The notes: generated by a model not told the origin, from the letters alone. Shown: positions 12,480 through 23,980, counted from the first letter of the stretch. The stretch: 64,000 nt of DNA from Jaapia argillacea MUCL 33604 (GCA_000697665.1 KL197749.1:200988-264987), one strand, 5' to 3'. Numbers and translations are program-made.

Positions 12480-13130
12480 TCGTTCTGCAGTTCACTGGAG
12501 GGGATCGGAAAAAGTCAGAGATTGAGGATAAACCTTTTATGCACCCAGTAGATCCCAGTCTGCACGAATATCTGTAATCATAGGGTGTCCTTCGTTCTCT
12601 CATAGAAACAGGCCAAAAAGCGCGCAAGTTCATAGAAAGTGGAAGCGCTCACTAGAAGATCTTCCAGTCACCGTGTTTCTAATGCATGCAACCTTCATGA
12701 TCGTCATGTGCTGCGATGTGGCCTGACCAACGACGTCTGCTAGGGTAGCCGGTTTCGTTGTTGAGAGACGCAGAGAGAACGGTAGTACGCAGGAGGGTTT
12801 GTGGACAATGATTCTGGTAGTGAGAGCAGGGGGATTCAACCGGATATCAAAGCGACTGCTCTGCATTCACAGAGTGCGCTGGAAGAAAATGTGATTGGGC
12901 TTACAGGGAAGACTCGACGAGATTGTTTGTCCCTAATGAGTTTTTCAGGGAGAACTTGGCCAAAAGCGGACGGAGGACCTACCACAGCACTGACGGGTTC
13001 ACTTCGTCTTCACATCATCTTGTACTCGTTGGCCTAAAAAGGTATTCGCAGTTGCTCCTTCCGAGCTGAGCGTCAGAGCTAGATCGGAACCCTCGCTCGT
13101 TTGACTTTGATGCTGGTCGGCCCAACAAGC
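12480..13130 (-). pseudogene. Aldehyde dehydrogenase relic
   Basis: Directly behind the intact dehydrogenase, same strand, lies a decayed copy of its middle. Recognisable pieces are PALTTRIIVHKPS (intact gene: [14 protein letters not shown]) and VVGQATSQHMTIMKVAC followed by NTVTGR (intact: [23 protein letters not shown]). The DNA around 12555-12575 also resembles the exon coding GIYDEFM and IFVQ. Non-coding DNA matches as well: an intron-like block near 12920-12990 parallels 11065-11150 in the intact gene. The relic therefore came from a DNA-level duplication, not from a reverse-transcribed mRNA. Stops, deletions (about 15 residues lost after the KPS motif) and loss of both gene ends make it non-functional. 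Outer limits are approximate. Confidence 0.75.
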
Positions 13131-13675
13131 ACAGAAGTGGGACTGTCAATCACCAAGTCGTGGAGAAGGTGCCCACCATTGTTTGAGACCGAAGAAATGC
13201 AAGGAAGATGTAATTTAGTACGACTCCATTGAACCCATCGAAAATGCAAGCATCTCCTCATCGTCGCATTTCACAGGCAGCAGCATTCTCCGCCACGCAC
13301 GAGCATCACAGGTGTCCGAACCCAAACGACCCCAACTGGTGCCACAAACACATGTGACAGCCATTTAGATGACGATCACTGATCAGTAGCGTCATGTTTC
13401 AAGGACTTTCTTCAGTTCCGACTCACCGCATCGGGGTAAGGCGAGTGTTGATCAAAAGACCCGAGTGCTATTTATCAAGTCTTCTTCACGTTTCTCGGGT
13501 CGGCGATTATAGGATCCAGGAAGGGTTGGAACGTGCGCTACCTTCTGTGGCCACGTGGACTCCTTCCGCGAAGAATATCGACAGTTTTGAATCCTTGTGT
13601 GGATTCCGCTAAACTGGCGGTGACTGATACGGACCCGAGGAACTGGCATGAAATATCTCGATAAGTGTAGGTCAA

Positions 13676-14896
13676 TTACAGCTTCGGTGCTATCTTTCTG
13701 AGGGGTAGGAACTTTGGCGGTTTCTTTTTGAGGAAGGACGACATGGCTTCTTTCACATCCTACAATTGAACTTAGTATCGCTGGAGGAGTTAAAGTGGAA
13801 ATATTGAAGCTCACCGCCGTCTGCAGCATCGCTGCATTCCAAATAGCAGTGTACTTCAGATTGTCCTCCACACTGTTACACGAGTAAGTCAAATTCTGCC
13901 CCACTGAAAACGAAGGGGGCGTACCTGTGGTCTCTCGCATGCAAGAGGATTTGCTTTGTACCCATAACGGCGATGGGGGATTTCGTAGCAATGACCTGAG
14001 CGGTTTCGAGAGCGGCAGAGACCACTTCTGCTCGACTACCCGAAACGATCTTGGAAACAAACCCCATGCTCAAGGCTTCCTGAGCCGAGAAGCTCCTCGC
14101 AGTAAAAGCAAGTTCACGAACGAAACTCTCATTGCCCGTAATCTTCGGGATACGTGCTAGCGTACCAATATCCGCCGCCAAACCGACGTCGACTTCCTGA
14201 TGACATCAATCGAAGCAAAATATGAAATGGTATTGTCAGTCGACGGATTTAACGGTTTTAAGTATGGGTGGATTCATCACTGACTTTGATGGAGAAGGTG
14301 GCATCAGAGGCGGTGAAGCGAATGTCACAGGCAGATAGGATGTCAATCCCGAGGCCTATCACTGATCCATGAACGGCTGCGATGACGGGGTATGGACAGC
14401 GTTCGGTCGCTGCGATACCGCTTTGAAAGGCGATGATGTGATCTCGCAGTTGGAGAGCGCTTCGGGCTGGTTCCCTCTCAGAGGTCTCGAGGGAGCCGAG
14501 GGCTTTCACTGGGAAAAGGGGAGATAAGTGAGTGATGCGAGATAGAAGTCGAAAAGGAAGAATTCACAGTCCAAACCAGCTGTGAAGAGTTTTGGTAGGC
14601 TGGAAGAGAGGGCGACAGCCCGAATATCGGGATCCTGGCTGATGGTATCGAAGATGTGACCAAATTCAGTCCATACCCTAAAAATGCTCGTATCAAAGTC
14701 TGAAAACAGGGTCCCTCAAGAGGTGACATTACGCGTCATTGAATGAGTTCACGGGTTTCCTTCAGTCGAAAGAATCTATTTTAACACCAAGCCAGACGCG
14801 AATAAGAGGAACGTACCTGGACAGCTCGACATGGGCAACGTGTGGAGAAGGATAGGAGACGTTGATAAATTGACCGGAGACAGCAGATCCAGGCAT
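13676..14896 (-). CDS. Delta(3,5)-delta(2,4)-dienoyl-CoA isomerase
   Basis: Crotonase-family enzyme that shifts double bonds of 3,5-dienoyl-CoA so that unsaturated fatty acids with odd-numbered double bonds can enter beta-oxidation. Starts MPGSAVSGQFINVSYPS. Motifs: FTAGLDL (oxyanion-hole loop), YPVIAAVHGSVIGLGIDILS and ACDIRF, then EVDVGLAADIGTLARIPK. The Glu and Asp of that last stretch match the two catalytic acids known for the mammalian ECH1 isomerase, which separates it from plain enoyl-CoA hydratases. About six exons; the last reads KFLPLRKIAPKL then TAA. The C-terminal PKL is a variant peroxisomal PTS1 tripeptide, so peroxisomal location is likely. The 5' end faces ATG4 across 481 bp. 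Confidence 0.87.
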
Positions 14897-15377
14897 TTCG
14901 TAAACGAGTAGTGGGTTGCTGGGAGAACTCAACCCCAGACGTAAACAAACACGTTCAGGCTCGGAATCTCTCAAGCAATTGACAGAAGATCGAGTAACAG
15001 GACCGTTGAACAACAAGTCAATGCTAAGTAGGTGGACAACCGGAGCTGTTTAAAGGCAAGGAAGCTTTTGTCACCTGAGAACTTGTACTTAGCCGGTACC
15101 AAAGCCGCATATCATACGGCAACGCCGAGTGACCGAGACTGCCTTTCGCGGGATTTGATGGCAACCCTCACCGAATGTATAGGAGGTATTGCAACAACAC
15201 AGCAGTAGATCAGCACAACGCCTTGGAGACAGGGATTCGGCAGAGCCAAGTATATGGTCGCAAGCCGACAAAGTGAGTGGCCGGTGTGGTGAGAGCAACG
15301 CCACCTGACGTGACAAGAAAGTCACATTCAGTCACACCTCCCAACGTTGCCCACGACGTTGAGCTCGTTGATATCGC
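14897..15377. promoter_or_regulatory. Shared promoter region, isomerase and ATG4
   Basis: The 481 bp separate the divergent start codons of the dienoyl-CoA isomerase (-) and ATG4 (+). No gene lies inside. I see no clear TATA box on either side. The arrangement would allow co-regulation of peroxisomal fat use and autophagy, but nothing in the sequence proves it. Confidence 0.45.
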
Positions 15378-18300
15378 ATGTCTGCCAAAGGTTCTCGGTT
15401 ATCACCTTCCCCCTCTTCACCTCTCCCCAATCATGGTTCAAAATTACCAAAGTTTCTACAGAAACAGAACCGTGACAGATCCAAATCGACTAGCTTAACC
15501 GACCCAGGAGGTAGCGGGGCGAGCAGCGTAGCCAGCTCATCGTCTTCAAGTTCAAACCAGATTTCAGACCTAGCAATGCCCAGAAGGAAAGGCGCGAGCA
15601 GGTTGCTCGGCAGAGGCGACAAATCTCGACAATCGCCCGATTCGGGTAGCCCTGCGCTCGCAGAGATGGACTTGGGAGAAGAATCCGCGATGGAGGAGCC
15701 GCCAGTCATCATCGAGCCTCCCATGCGTTCCCGTACAAGGTCAGAGAGACCGTTGAGCTCGGTGTCAGATATCCCACCTTCCAGCTCCCTCTTACCATCC
15801 TCTTCTGGCCGTCTCAGCGAGCTTCCCACCAGATTGTCTGGTTGGTTTCAACATACTTTCAGCACGTCAAGCACCGACTTGTCACTCCCCTCCCTCCTCG
15901 CTCAGTCCCAGTTTCCTTCGTCGGGAGGAGCGTCGCCAAGGGCCAAGGCCTCCGCACTTGTCAACGTTGCCAAGACAGGCAAGGGACACCTTGATAAGGC
16001 GATGCGTTACCTTCTGGACAGTGATGCGACCCCGGATCGCTGTCCTGATCCCATTTGGCTCTTGGGTGTCCAACACCCCGGATACGAAGCCCCGCCCCCT
16101 CCCACCACCCCTCCTCCTTCCACTGGACCTGCTCGACGCAGCTCCGCAGATTCGCGTCGTTCACCACAACCACCATCCTCCCTTCGATCTTCAACTTCTT
16201 CTTCGACTTCTCAAACCGTCACGGTAAACAATCTAGGCGATCTGTCTCAATCGTTGTCCGCTTCCGCGTCAAAGCACCCCGCAGCCAATTGGCCCCCTGT
16301 ATTTTATGCCGACTTTACCTCCCGGATATGGCTCACTTATAGATCGCACTTTTCTCCCATTCGAGACTCATCGCTGACCGCATTAGAGTCGGAGCTGGCA
16401 GACTCTGCGGCCCTGTCCGGCAGCCCTCAGCCGAAGCGATGGAATTGGCCAATCGGCGGAGAGAAGGGTTGGACAAGTGATGCAGGCTGGGGATGTATGC
16501 TGAGAACCGGACAGTCGCTTTTGGCCAATGCACTCCTCCATCTGCAGCTCGGTCGAGGTGAGTAATTTTTTGCCTGTTGCAGATCTTGTGTCTGACTGCG
16601 ACTGTCTCAGATTGGCGCCGACCACCTACACCTGTCCACACCGCTGACTACGCGACTTATGTCCAACTGATAACCTGGTTCCTCGACTCCCCATCTCCTC
16701 TCTGTCCCTTCAGTGTCCACCGTATGGCACTTGCTGGCAAGGAGCTGGGGAAGGATGTAGGCCAATGGTTTGGCCCCAGCACTGCAGCTGGAGCCATCAA
16801 GTTTGTTTTTCTTCACAGGCTCGCAGTCCACGCATATACTCATGGCGTTTCATTTTAGGAACCTTGTTCACTCATTCCCTGAAGCAGGCCTTGGCGTGGC
16901 GGTTGCTGTTGATGGGGTGGTGTATCAGACGGATGTTTACGCAGCATCTCATGGGTTGGGTGACTCGCCTCGAGGGCGTGGACATTACACATGGGGTTAC
17001 CGTGCCGTCCTCGTTTTGGTTGGGATTCGGCTAGGTCTTGATGGTGTCAATCCGATTTACTACGATTCGATCAAGGTGAGTGTCGAGTGATACCGTAGCA
17101 GCTGTACCCTGCTAACCTCTTAGCAGACTTTGTACACGTGGCCTCAATCGGTTGGCATTGCGGGAGGACGACCTTCGTCGTCTTACTATTTTGTCGGGTC
17201 TCAAGCAGATAATCTGTTCTATCTTGACCCGCACCATGCCCGACCCGCAGTACCACTCCGCCCACCGCCCACTGCGGGCGAGACGGTCACACCTCGAGCC
17301 CATTCCCAAGATCGATGGGAACGGCAGAACACCCCTGACTCTATATCATCGGATTGGGAGGGTGATTCTAGGAGGCGGTACAAAATCCGTTCGCCAACCC
17401 ACCACTCTCGCTCGCCAACCTCGCCAGCGTCTTCCGTGCGGACTGGTTCGTCGACCTGGTCCAACCACCCCTCACCATTGCAGAAGCAATTCTCGAGTTC
17501 GACTGGGTCATCGTCGTCCCATTCCAACTCGCATGGCCATAGTAGATGGCAATCCACTATCGGACCGGATACTGAGCTGGATCATCGCGAGTTGATGGGT
17601 GAAGAGTTGGATTCAGTACAGGAGCATTATGTCAATGCGTACAGTGCCGTCGAGTTGAAGACGTTCCACTGTGACCGTGTTAGGAAGATGCCGTTGTCGG
17701 GTTTGGACCCGAGTATGCTGATAGGATTCTTGTGTAAAGACGAGAACGATTGGATTGATCTTCGTCAGCGGATTAACGAGGTGAGGTCATAATTTCTGCT
17801 TGCGCTATTCTTGCTCACACGTCGGCAGCTCTCGAAGAATAACAAGACCATTTTCTCCATCCAGGATGAGCCGCCAACTTGGCCCTCGGATTCTGACGAG
17901 TTTATGGGTCTCGAGTCGATCTCGGACCCTGAAATGGACATGGATATGCCCGAAGAGGAGGAGGAAGAGTATGCCGATGCTCGTTCGCTCTCTATTTCAC
18001 CTGATACAAGTATGCAAGGCGGGGGGAAGGGATCTGAAGCTGATACTGAGGAGGATCCTATTGGTCCCATCACGCCGGGACCTAACTCCCGCACCACTTT
18101 CGAGATTGTTGACGACAAGTCTAGGAATACTTTTGGCGAGGACGAAGCCACGGAACCCCCCAATGATTTGGAAGACGATGATTGGGTCGACCCCTCGATT
18201 CCCACTCCCATTGCAGAACCTTCGCCACCACCGGTTCAAGATCCCTCCCCTCCCGAGGAACATCATCGCAAATCCAAGTCCAAGGATTCCGGGGAAAGGA

Positions 18301-18521
18301 AGCATGGCAAGAAATCCAGGAAGGCTCCCACGCACTCATCGTATCCCTCGGAACAACAGCATTATCCGTTCCCAGTGACCGTTGAAGACCCAGAGGATTC
18401 CGTCGTCAGCGCACGAGGCACCAACAGCAAGCGGATACCGCAGATGCATTCAGTCAAGGCGAGGGACGGTGGACGGACGCAGAGTGGTGGCGTCAAGGGT
18501 GCCCCGACGGAAGGTTCATGA
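15378..18521 (+). CDS. ATG4: Autophagy cysteine protease Atg4
   Basis: Atg4 trims the C terminus of Atg8 before lipidation and later frees Atg8 from membranes. The peptidase C54 core is split over several exons: exon 1 15378-16557, exon 2 16611-16800, exon 3 from 16859, and more to 18521. Catalytic Cys lies at about residue 373 in [18 protein letters not shown]. The Asp-His pair is in [10 protein letters not shown] (near 17230), and [16 protein letters not shown] precedes it. Two large non-core parts stand out: a ~300-residue Ser/Pro-rich N-terminal region, and a Ser-rich insert of ~90 residues after the Asp-His motif, before [21 protein letters not shown]. The C-terminal ~230 residues are acidic and disordered. 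Such extensions are common in basidiomycete Atg4 and may carry docking sites for Atg8. Confidence 0.95.
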
Positions 18522-18940
18522 TGTCTGACTGCTTGGAGGTCCCATTATCGTGGTTGACTTGAGGACACTTTACGCTGCGGGTCAAGTTCGTCATACTGTC
18601 CCTCAGATTCGTTCCTATGGCCGCCATTTTGTTCTCGCTGTACTTTGCTCTTCTCCTTCAATACGCTAAGCATCTCTTGTACATCGTACCAAGCGGGATG
18701 GATGGCTTCAAGTTTGTAGCTGTGTAGGGATAGTTGAATAATAGAATGATACCCAGCACACCTATGATGGGACTTTCAGACAATGATTTCGGGATCGAAC
18801 CAGCGACATCTAGCCTAATACCAAAATTTTATACAGCTCCCACGTCAATCTTCAATATCTGAGTGATTTCGCAACTGTGATTTGAATGAAGCTGGACGAT
18901 GTGAGTAAAAATGTGTCAAAATATTGAGCTGAAAAATTCA
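18522..18940. other. ATG4 3' flank
   Basis: No gene. The stretch holds the probable ATG4 3' UTR and a loose 21-bp copy of the tRNA-Tyr T-arm. The minus-strand T5 run near 18932-18937 is the probable Pol III terminator of the tRNA gene. Confidence 0.5.
18790..18810 (-). repeat. Loose copy of tRNA-Tyr T-arm
   Basis: Twenty-one bases are identical to 18951-18971, the T-arm half of the neighbouring tRNA-Tyr gene. The flanks do not match, so no acceptor stem or anticodon arm is present. It looks like a fragment left by partial duplication. Confidence 0.65.
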
Positions 18941-19029
18941 TCCTTCGAGCCGGGATCGAACCAGCGACATCAAGATCGCCGAATGTTATCCATTACAGTC
19001 TTGCGCTCTTCCAGCTGAGCTATCGAAGG
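18941..19029 (-). tRNA. tRNA-Tyr(GUA) with intron
   Basis: A full cloverleaf forms on the minus strand. The acceptor is CCTTCGA paired with TCGAAGG (7 of 7), with discriminator A. The D-stem is GCTC/GAGC and the anticodon stem CAAGA/TCTTG. The anticodon is GTA, followed by a ~16-nt intron (TGGATAACATTCGGCG) at the normal site after position 37. The T-arm GCTGG-TTCGATC-CCGGC is intact. A run of five T follows as Pol III terminator. Introns in tRNA-Tyr are standard in fungi. Confidence 0.95.
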
Positions 19030-19570
19030 TTGTGTACTGGGGGGATGGCTCAGAAATATGACCTGAAGTGGCCATTGAAGATGGCCGTAACTCTCGTTTG
19101 TTTCATTCCAACTCTCCATCAATCCATGTTTTCTCTCTGATTCCTTCACCCCACTCTTCTGCATCCTTTGCACCAGTCACCCATTGCCTCCTACTTCCTT
19201 GATAATAATTATGACATTACATCTTCTATGGTTTTGATGGATTGTCCCAGCTATGCTTGACAGAGCCAACTTGGAGTATGCATTTCTGGGAAGCTTCATG
19301 TTGGTGAAAGTGTGCCCAGGTCTACTGGCTCATACAGCTGACCTATCTTACTAGAAAGATTGCTCTGGCTGGCAATATTCACAGTATAGTTGCTGTGGAT
19401 GGAGACAGCACACAACCCTTGAATTTCTATGGAGTGAGGTTTTCATCAAGTGCTCAGGCTACAAAAAGAAGTGTTAGTGTCAAATCAACTTTACTTGAGG
19501 AGTTTTGAAAGAAATATCTTGACTGGAGAGGGTACAGGATGCTAAAATGACAACAACACAAGTAAAAACA

Positions 19571-19659
19571 TGACAACAGTGGGATTCGAACCCATGCCTG
19601 CGTACCTGTCAGATGGGATTCAAATCCAAGGGGTGCTATCCAAGGGGTGCTTCACTGTC
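19571..19659 (-). pseudogene. tRNA-Ser(UGA)-like relic
   Basis: The minus strand shows a T-arm (GGGTTCGAATCCC), a 3' acceptor strand TGTTGTC that can pair with GACAGTG at the 5' end (three wobbles), and an anticodon-like loop TTTGAAT (TGA). The D-arm region is replaced by two copies of a 14-base block (AGCACCCCTTGGAT), so no D-stem forms. It is best read as a tRNA-Ser pseudogene or the head of a tRNA-derived repeat. Its 5' edge abuts the palindromic repeat family. Confidence 0.5.
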
Positions 19660-19663
19660 ACCC

Positions 19664-20478
19664 CACCCCCCAATTGGCGGGTGAGCGGAATTCCACCTGC
19701 GACTCAAGTACCTGTTGAACGCTAAGGGACGCTTCAGCACTCACTCCCCCCCAATTGGCAGGTGAGCATATTTCCACCTGGGACTCAAAGGTACATCCGA
19801 ATCAAGCATGGTCGATTGGCACTCTAGTCAGCCTGCCCCCCCCCCTATTGGCAGGTGAGCGACCACCAGTGATTCAATCGAACGTAGTGACTACTACAGG
19901 AATTGACCGAACTAGTTTCCTAGTCCTACTCCTTTCACCGACGTACTGGCAGAGGTTCTTTGCCACCAGTATTCACGGCGCCCCACTCCAAATCTCTCTG
20001 GGGGAAATTATGTCTTCAAAATCACACGTGAGATGATACGCCATACTCTCCAGACTTGGACAAGTCTTTCTCATCACATCACTTCACAGCAATGTATGAA
20101 ACGGCTCAACAATCTCCCCCCCCCTGCTTATGCCCCCCATCTTCTCCTGCAGTTTTGTCCCCCTCCCTCTGAACAGCTCGGCTCACACCCTCGGTTTGTT
20201 CTCCTCTCGCCAGACCTGCTCGCGGTTATACCCTCTCAATGCTTGTTCCTGACTGCATCCGAATCTGAGGGGTGCTTCAACGTCACTCACCCCCCAATTG
20301 GCGGGTGAGTGGATTTCCACCTGGGACTCAAAGGTACATCCCACTTGCAAACAATCATGGTCAGTTTGCGCTCTAGTTGGCCCACCTTCTCACCCCCCAA
20401 TTGGTGGGTGAGCGACCACTGGTGATTCAATCTAACGTGGTGGGTACTTGGTTGCTACTGAAATTGAACGAACTAGTT
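19664..20478. repeat. Repeat family with 24-bp near-palindromes
   Basis: Five copies of a near-palindrome with the core CCCCCAATTGGCGGG lie at about 19664-19683, 19740-19765, 19832-19856, 20286-20309 and 20389-20412. The two best copies can fold as CTCACC...GGTGAG hairpins. Two longer units, 19740-19925 and 20286-20478, each carry two palindromes in the same order, separated by TTTCCACCTGGGACTCAAAG and followed by GATTCAATC and GAACTAGTT. This is an old tandem or dispersed duplication. No coding capacity. Confidence 0.8.
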
Positions 20479-22481
20479 GACCGTCCTACATCTTGCAATC
20501 ATTATAGGGCCAGCTGCAGTGGGACTCCAGGAGGCATCGAGTGTTGAAGATTGGCCAAAGACTGGCAGTCAACATCGGGTTAGGAAGTGTCAGATAATGC
20601 CGAAGTCGAACATGTGCAATTTTCACTCATCCCTCTCTTCGACTTGGTACATTTGCGCCCTCAGCATTCACGACTTCCACATACTTCCCTCCATGGCAAA
20701 CCATCTGCAAACCTCTCGCAAGTTAGAGAGACAATTCGCTTCTCCAATATCTTGGGCAACAACCTCCTTGCTTCATGAACATCTCAGGTGACAACCTCCC
20801 CTGTCCCTTCCACAACGATGCTCGCCGTCATTCTACCACCAGCCATGACCAGCAATTCCAACAACGGAGCGCCCTCTGCCTAGAGAAGTCATCTGAATCT
20901 CAAACGCCTCCTGCTACCATTTTCAAGGCCGATTGTTCAGTCAATCACCATTTTTCCCAGCCTCGCGCTCTTATTGTACTTACGTTTGCTCGCCTCTAGT
21001 ACGGTTCGTTCTTCTACTCTACCACCATAGCAGTTACTGATCCCTTTGTGTTGAATTCAGCAGGAGTGGAAGCCGGCCATCCTGCCCACTCCTCACTTAA
21101 ATGCAAACGTGAATGTGAACGCTCACCCAACGCTCCCCTCTGAGACACCCACATGGCCCAGGGCTATACTTCTGCATCCACACCATCTGCACCACCAACC
21201 ACCTCAGCTCAACCACCCTCCACCCCCTCCCAGAGTCCAACTTCTTCAGTTTCTTCCTGCACTTCCGAATGGCCATCCTCCCATCCTCTGACCCCTATCA
21301 ATAACACTAATGCTACTGCCAATTGCAGATGTTGTGGCGCCGACTGGGACAGAGCTAAATGTGAAGACTGAGGACAGGGCTGATATGTATGAAGAGAGGC
21401 GCCCTACTTCGATGGCCGTGACAAGGTGGTGAAGATTCTCATCTCTTGTCCTAGCTGTTCTGGTGAGTAGCTCAACATCCCCATTCTTTGCGTAGACCTG
21501 ACGAGAAATACTATTGCTCGACATCGCAATCTTACGTTGAGTGAGCCCTCAATGTATTCTCGGCCCCCACCTTGAAGACAGATGGCTTCCGAATCCCGTG
21601 TCCCTTCCATTGTGCTCCTCACATCCTTCAGAGTGATTCATCCGACATCTGTTCAGCACTGTCGTGCATGAATTATGGCATTGACGCGAAGAGGACATTG
21701 TGGTATTGGTGGTTTGGGTGAGTACGACCCTTTTCATACCCCATATATCTAGTGTACCAACCCTTCCACTTTATGCAGAATGGTCACTGTCTTGGGGAAG
21801 TGTTCAAGGGAGAGCATAGCAATAAGAGGACCCAATCGCCATCACATTGCGCGGCCATTCTATCATACCATCTTGTTGACGACATAGAGGCAATAGGCAC
21901 TTTCCTAATCTGTGACCATGTTCTATCTGCAATACATGAGTGCTCAACGTGGAGATCTTGTCCTTTACCATCATGGACACCAGCAATCAGCACCAGGTCA
22001 AGTTTTCTCTGCGAGCGTGGTAGATTCCCGCCACACTTTCGAAGAATCGTTCCGAGTAGCATCTCTATCCCCTCTTATCGGCTTTCGCTATCACAACATT
22101 CACTCTTTTCATCCGTTGGATGCTCAGATCAACCGGATCCAATAAAAAGTCAATACTATGGAGTGTCGCAGATCAGATTGAGTCAAGAAAAGTATATTAT
22201 GTGCCCAACATCGACGCCACACTTGGACAATGGTCAGCATCGCATCAATTTGAAGTTCTCATAGTAGTCAGTGATGTTGCTCACCCACCGGTTGGTCAAT
22301 AGAGTGTGCAGAAAACCCCGATAAGAGAATATGAAAATTTCATTGAGAACAATGGCAAGTGATTACAACAGTGACCATCTAGGTAATAACATGATAAAAA
22401 GTGAAAGTTCATCTAAGCCGAGACAAGAGTGCGAGAAAGTCTGATTGACCAAGGGAAAAAGCATCCACATCGCAAGACCTC
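20479..22481. other. Repeat-island DNA, no confirmed gene
   Basis: Short open frames only. One (21153-21371, +) reads MAQGYTSASTPSAPP, is rich in Ser, Pro and Thr, and ends CRCCGADWDRAKCED. It could be an exon of an accessory gene, but I find no partners. Base use is AT-richer and less ordered than in the flanking gene-dense DNA. The 180 bp before 22482 is the 3' flank of the coiled-coil gene. Confidence 0.35.
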
Positions 22482-23980
22482 CTAGGTACCGCAAGCAAGG
22501 GCATCCGAAGCCATCATGAAACGATCTTTGAGGGCTTGGACCTCTCTGGCCTGAATATCCAGTTCTTGCTTCTTTTGCTGAAAGGCAGCGACAGCGTCCT
22601 TGCTCTGCTGGGCAGCATCTTCGTGTTGACGATCAGCAATCGTTGCTCATCCTCGAGCGTTGTCATGCATTTGCTCCAAGATTTGTTTCGAAACGACAAT
22701 CTCTTGCGTCCGGACCTCCAACTTTTGGCTGACCAGCTTGATTTCTTGTTGCTTGAGGACCGCAGCAAAGCCATGAACATGAAGCTGAGTGACCATATTG
22801 ATATCAGGGAATGGCCTGTTGAGCTTCATAGCAGCCAAGACCTGTTGCTTGTAGGCACTGTCGAACTACAGGCACGACACCTAGCATGAGTAAAGTGCAA
22901 CCAAGATTGTTTCACTCATGTATTTAGGGTCAAGGTCATTCTCGTTGTTTGTAGCCTTCTTGTGCGACTTCACCCTTGTCTACGCAAGTCAATTCGCTCT
23001 GCTAGTAAAATAAGTACGACATACTTTTCCAGCTGGAGGCTCGCAACGGCAATTCAAGATAAGCACCACATCTAGAGGAGAAATACGCATAACGAGAATA
23101 CCTTTGGGGCACCAGCCACATCCGCATCAGAGACGTCACCCTCATCCGTAATATCATTGAGGTGATTGACAATTAGCTTTCATCCCTTCTTGCCTTTGGG
23201 CTTCGTCCCTGTGGTATTTGCAGTTGCAGGCTTTGCAGTGGCAGTGGGCTCTGCAGCGGGGGTGGGCTTTGCAGCGGTGGTGGGCTTCGGGTGTACCTCC
23301 TTATCAGAATCTTGACTGCCTTCATCACCCTGTGCTTGTCTGTCACTTTCATCATCAGACAAGATAATCTGGGGAGGGTATTAAAATCAGAGGTGGTTGG
23401 TGAGTAATACAATCTCACAGGGTGACGACTCCCAATTTGACATGATGGCCCAGCTGCGGCATTGGTAGTCTTTGTCCTCTTCAGAGCAGGTATAGATGTT
23501 TCTAGCAAATAGTTGTTGTTGTTGTTGTTGTTGTTGTTGTCATTCCTTGCCCGTTTCCCAAGCAAGCTTGCACCCAGACTATAGCAAAGGTGTTGATATA
23601 TGACTATATGCTGAAGAAAACACTGGGAACTTGCCTAGTATCGCAGTTTTCAGCATCTTTTGCAAGGGCTTCAGGAGCATGCTTGAACACAGCTTGTGCG
23701 GCCACCAACCTACGATGCTTGACAACAGAGACACAAAGGAAATGAGTTACAATGATACCTGGTTGCCCTAACATTGGCTATTCTGAAAATGTGGGGTAAG
23801 CTTGGCGCAGTTGAAAAAATGAACTACCTACACTTCATCGCTGTGAGGGACGTCAGGGTTGTTCAGTTCGTAATGTCTCAACGCATCGTCGTTCGAAGTA
23901 ACTGCAAGGGCTTTCAGGCCAGTCAAACTGCGAGGAATGCACTGTTCTTCAGGAACATGAGACTTGGACTTTGGAACCAT
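22482..23980 (-). pseudogene. Coiled-coil/Asn-rich partner gene, in-frame stop
   Basis: Divergent neighbour of the recombinase-like gene; family not recognised. The probable start is ATG 23980 (MVPKSKSHVPEEQ; 5' end uncertain). Exon pieces continue through RRLVAAQAVFKHAPEALAKD, then GKRARND and a run of nine Asn, a lysine-rich patch, SDDESDRQAQGDEGSQDSDK, an Ala/Pro/Thr repeat, and a coiled-coil tail (FDSAYKQQVLAAMKLNRPFP, later QEIKLVSQKLEVRTQEIV). After EQMHDNARG a TGA (about 22649) interrupts the frame. The same frame stays open for 52 more codons with clear coiled-coil character (DAVAAFQQKKQELDIQAREV) to TAG at 22482. This suggests a recent nonsense mutation or an alternative end. The content suits a nuclear protein that dimerises; a role in the element is inference. 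Confidence 0.5.
23511..23540 (-). repeat. Trinucleotide repeat coding poly-Asn
   Basis: About ten tandem GTT units (AAC on the coding strand) give nine or more Asn in the partner protein. Such tracts vary in length between strains. Confidence 0.8.

Noticed and set aside
15431-15829. 132-codon minus-strand frame
   Set aside because: Antisense shadow of the Ser-rich ATG4 N terminus.
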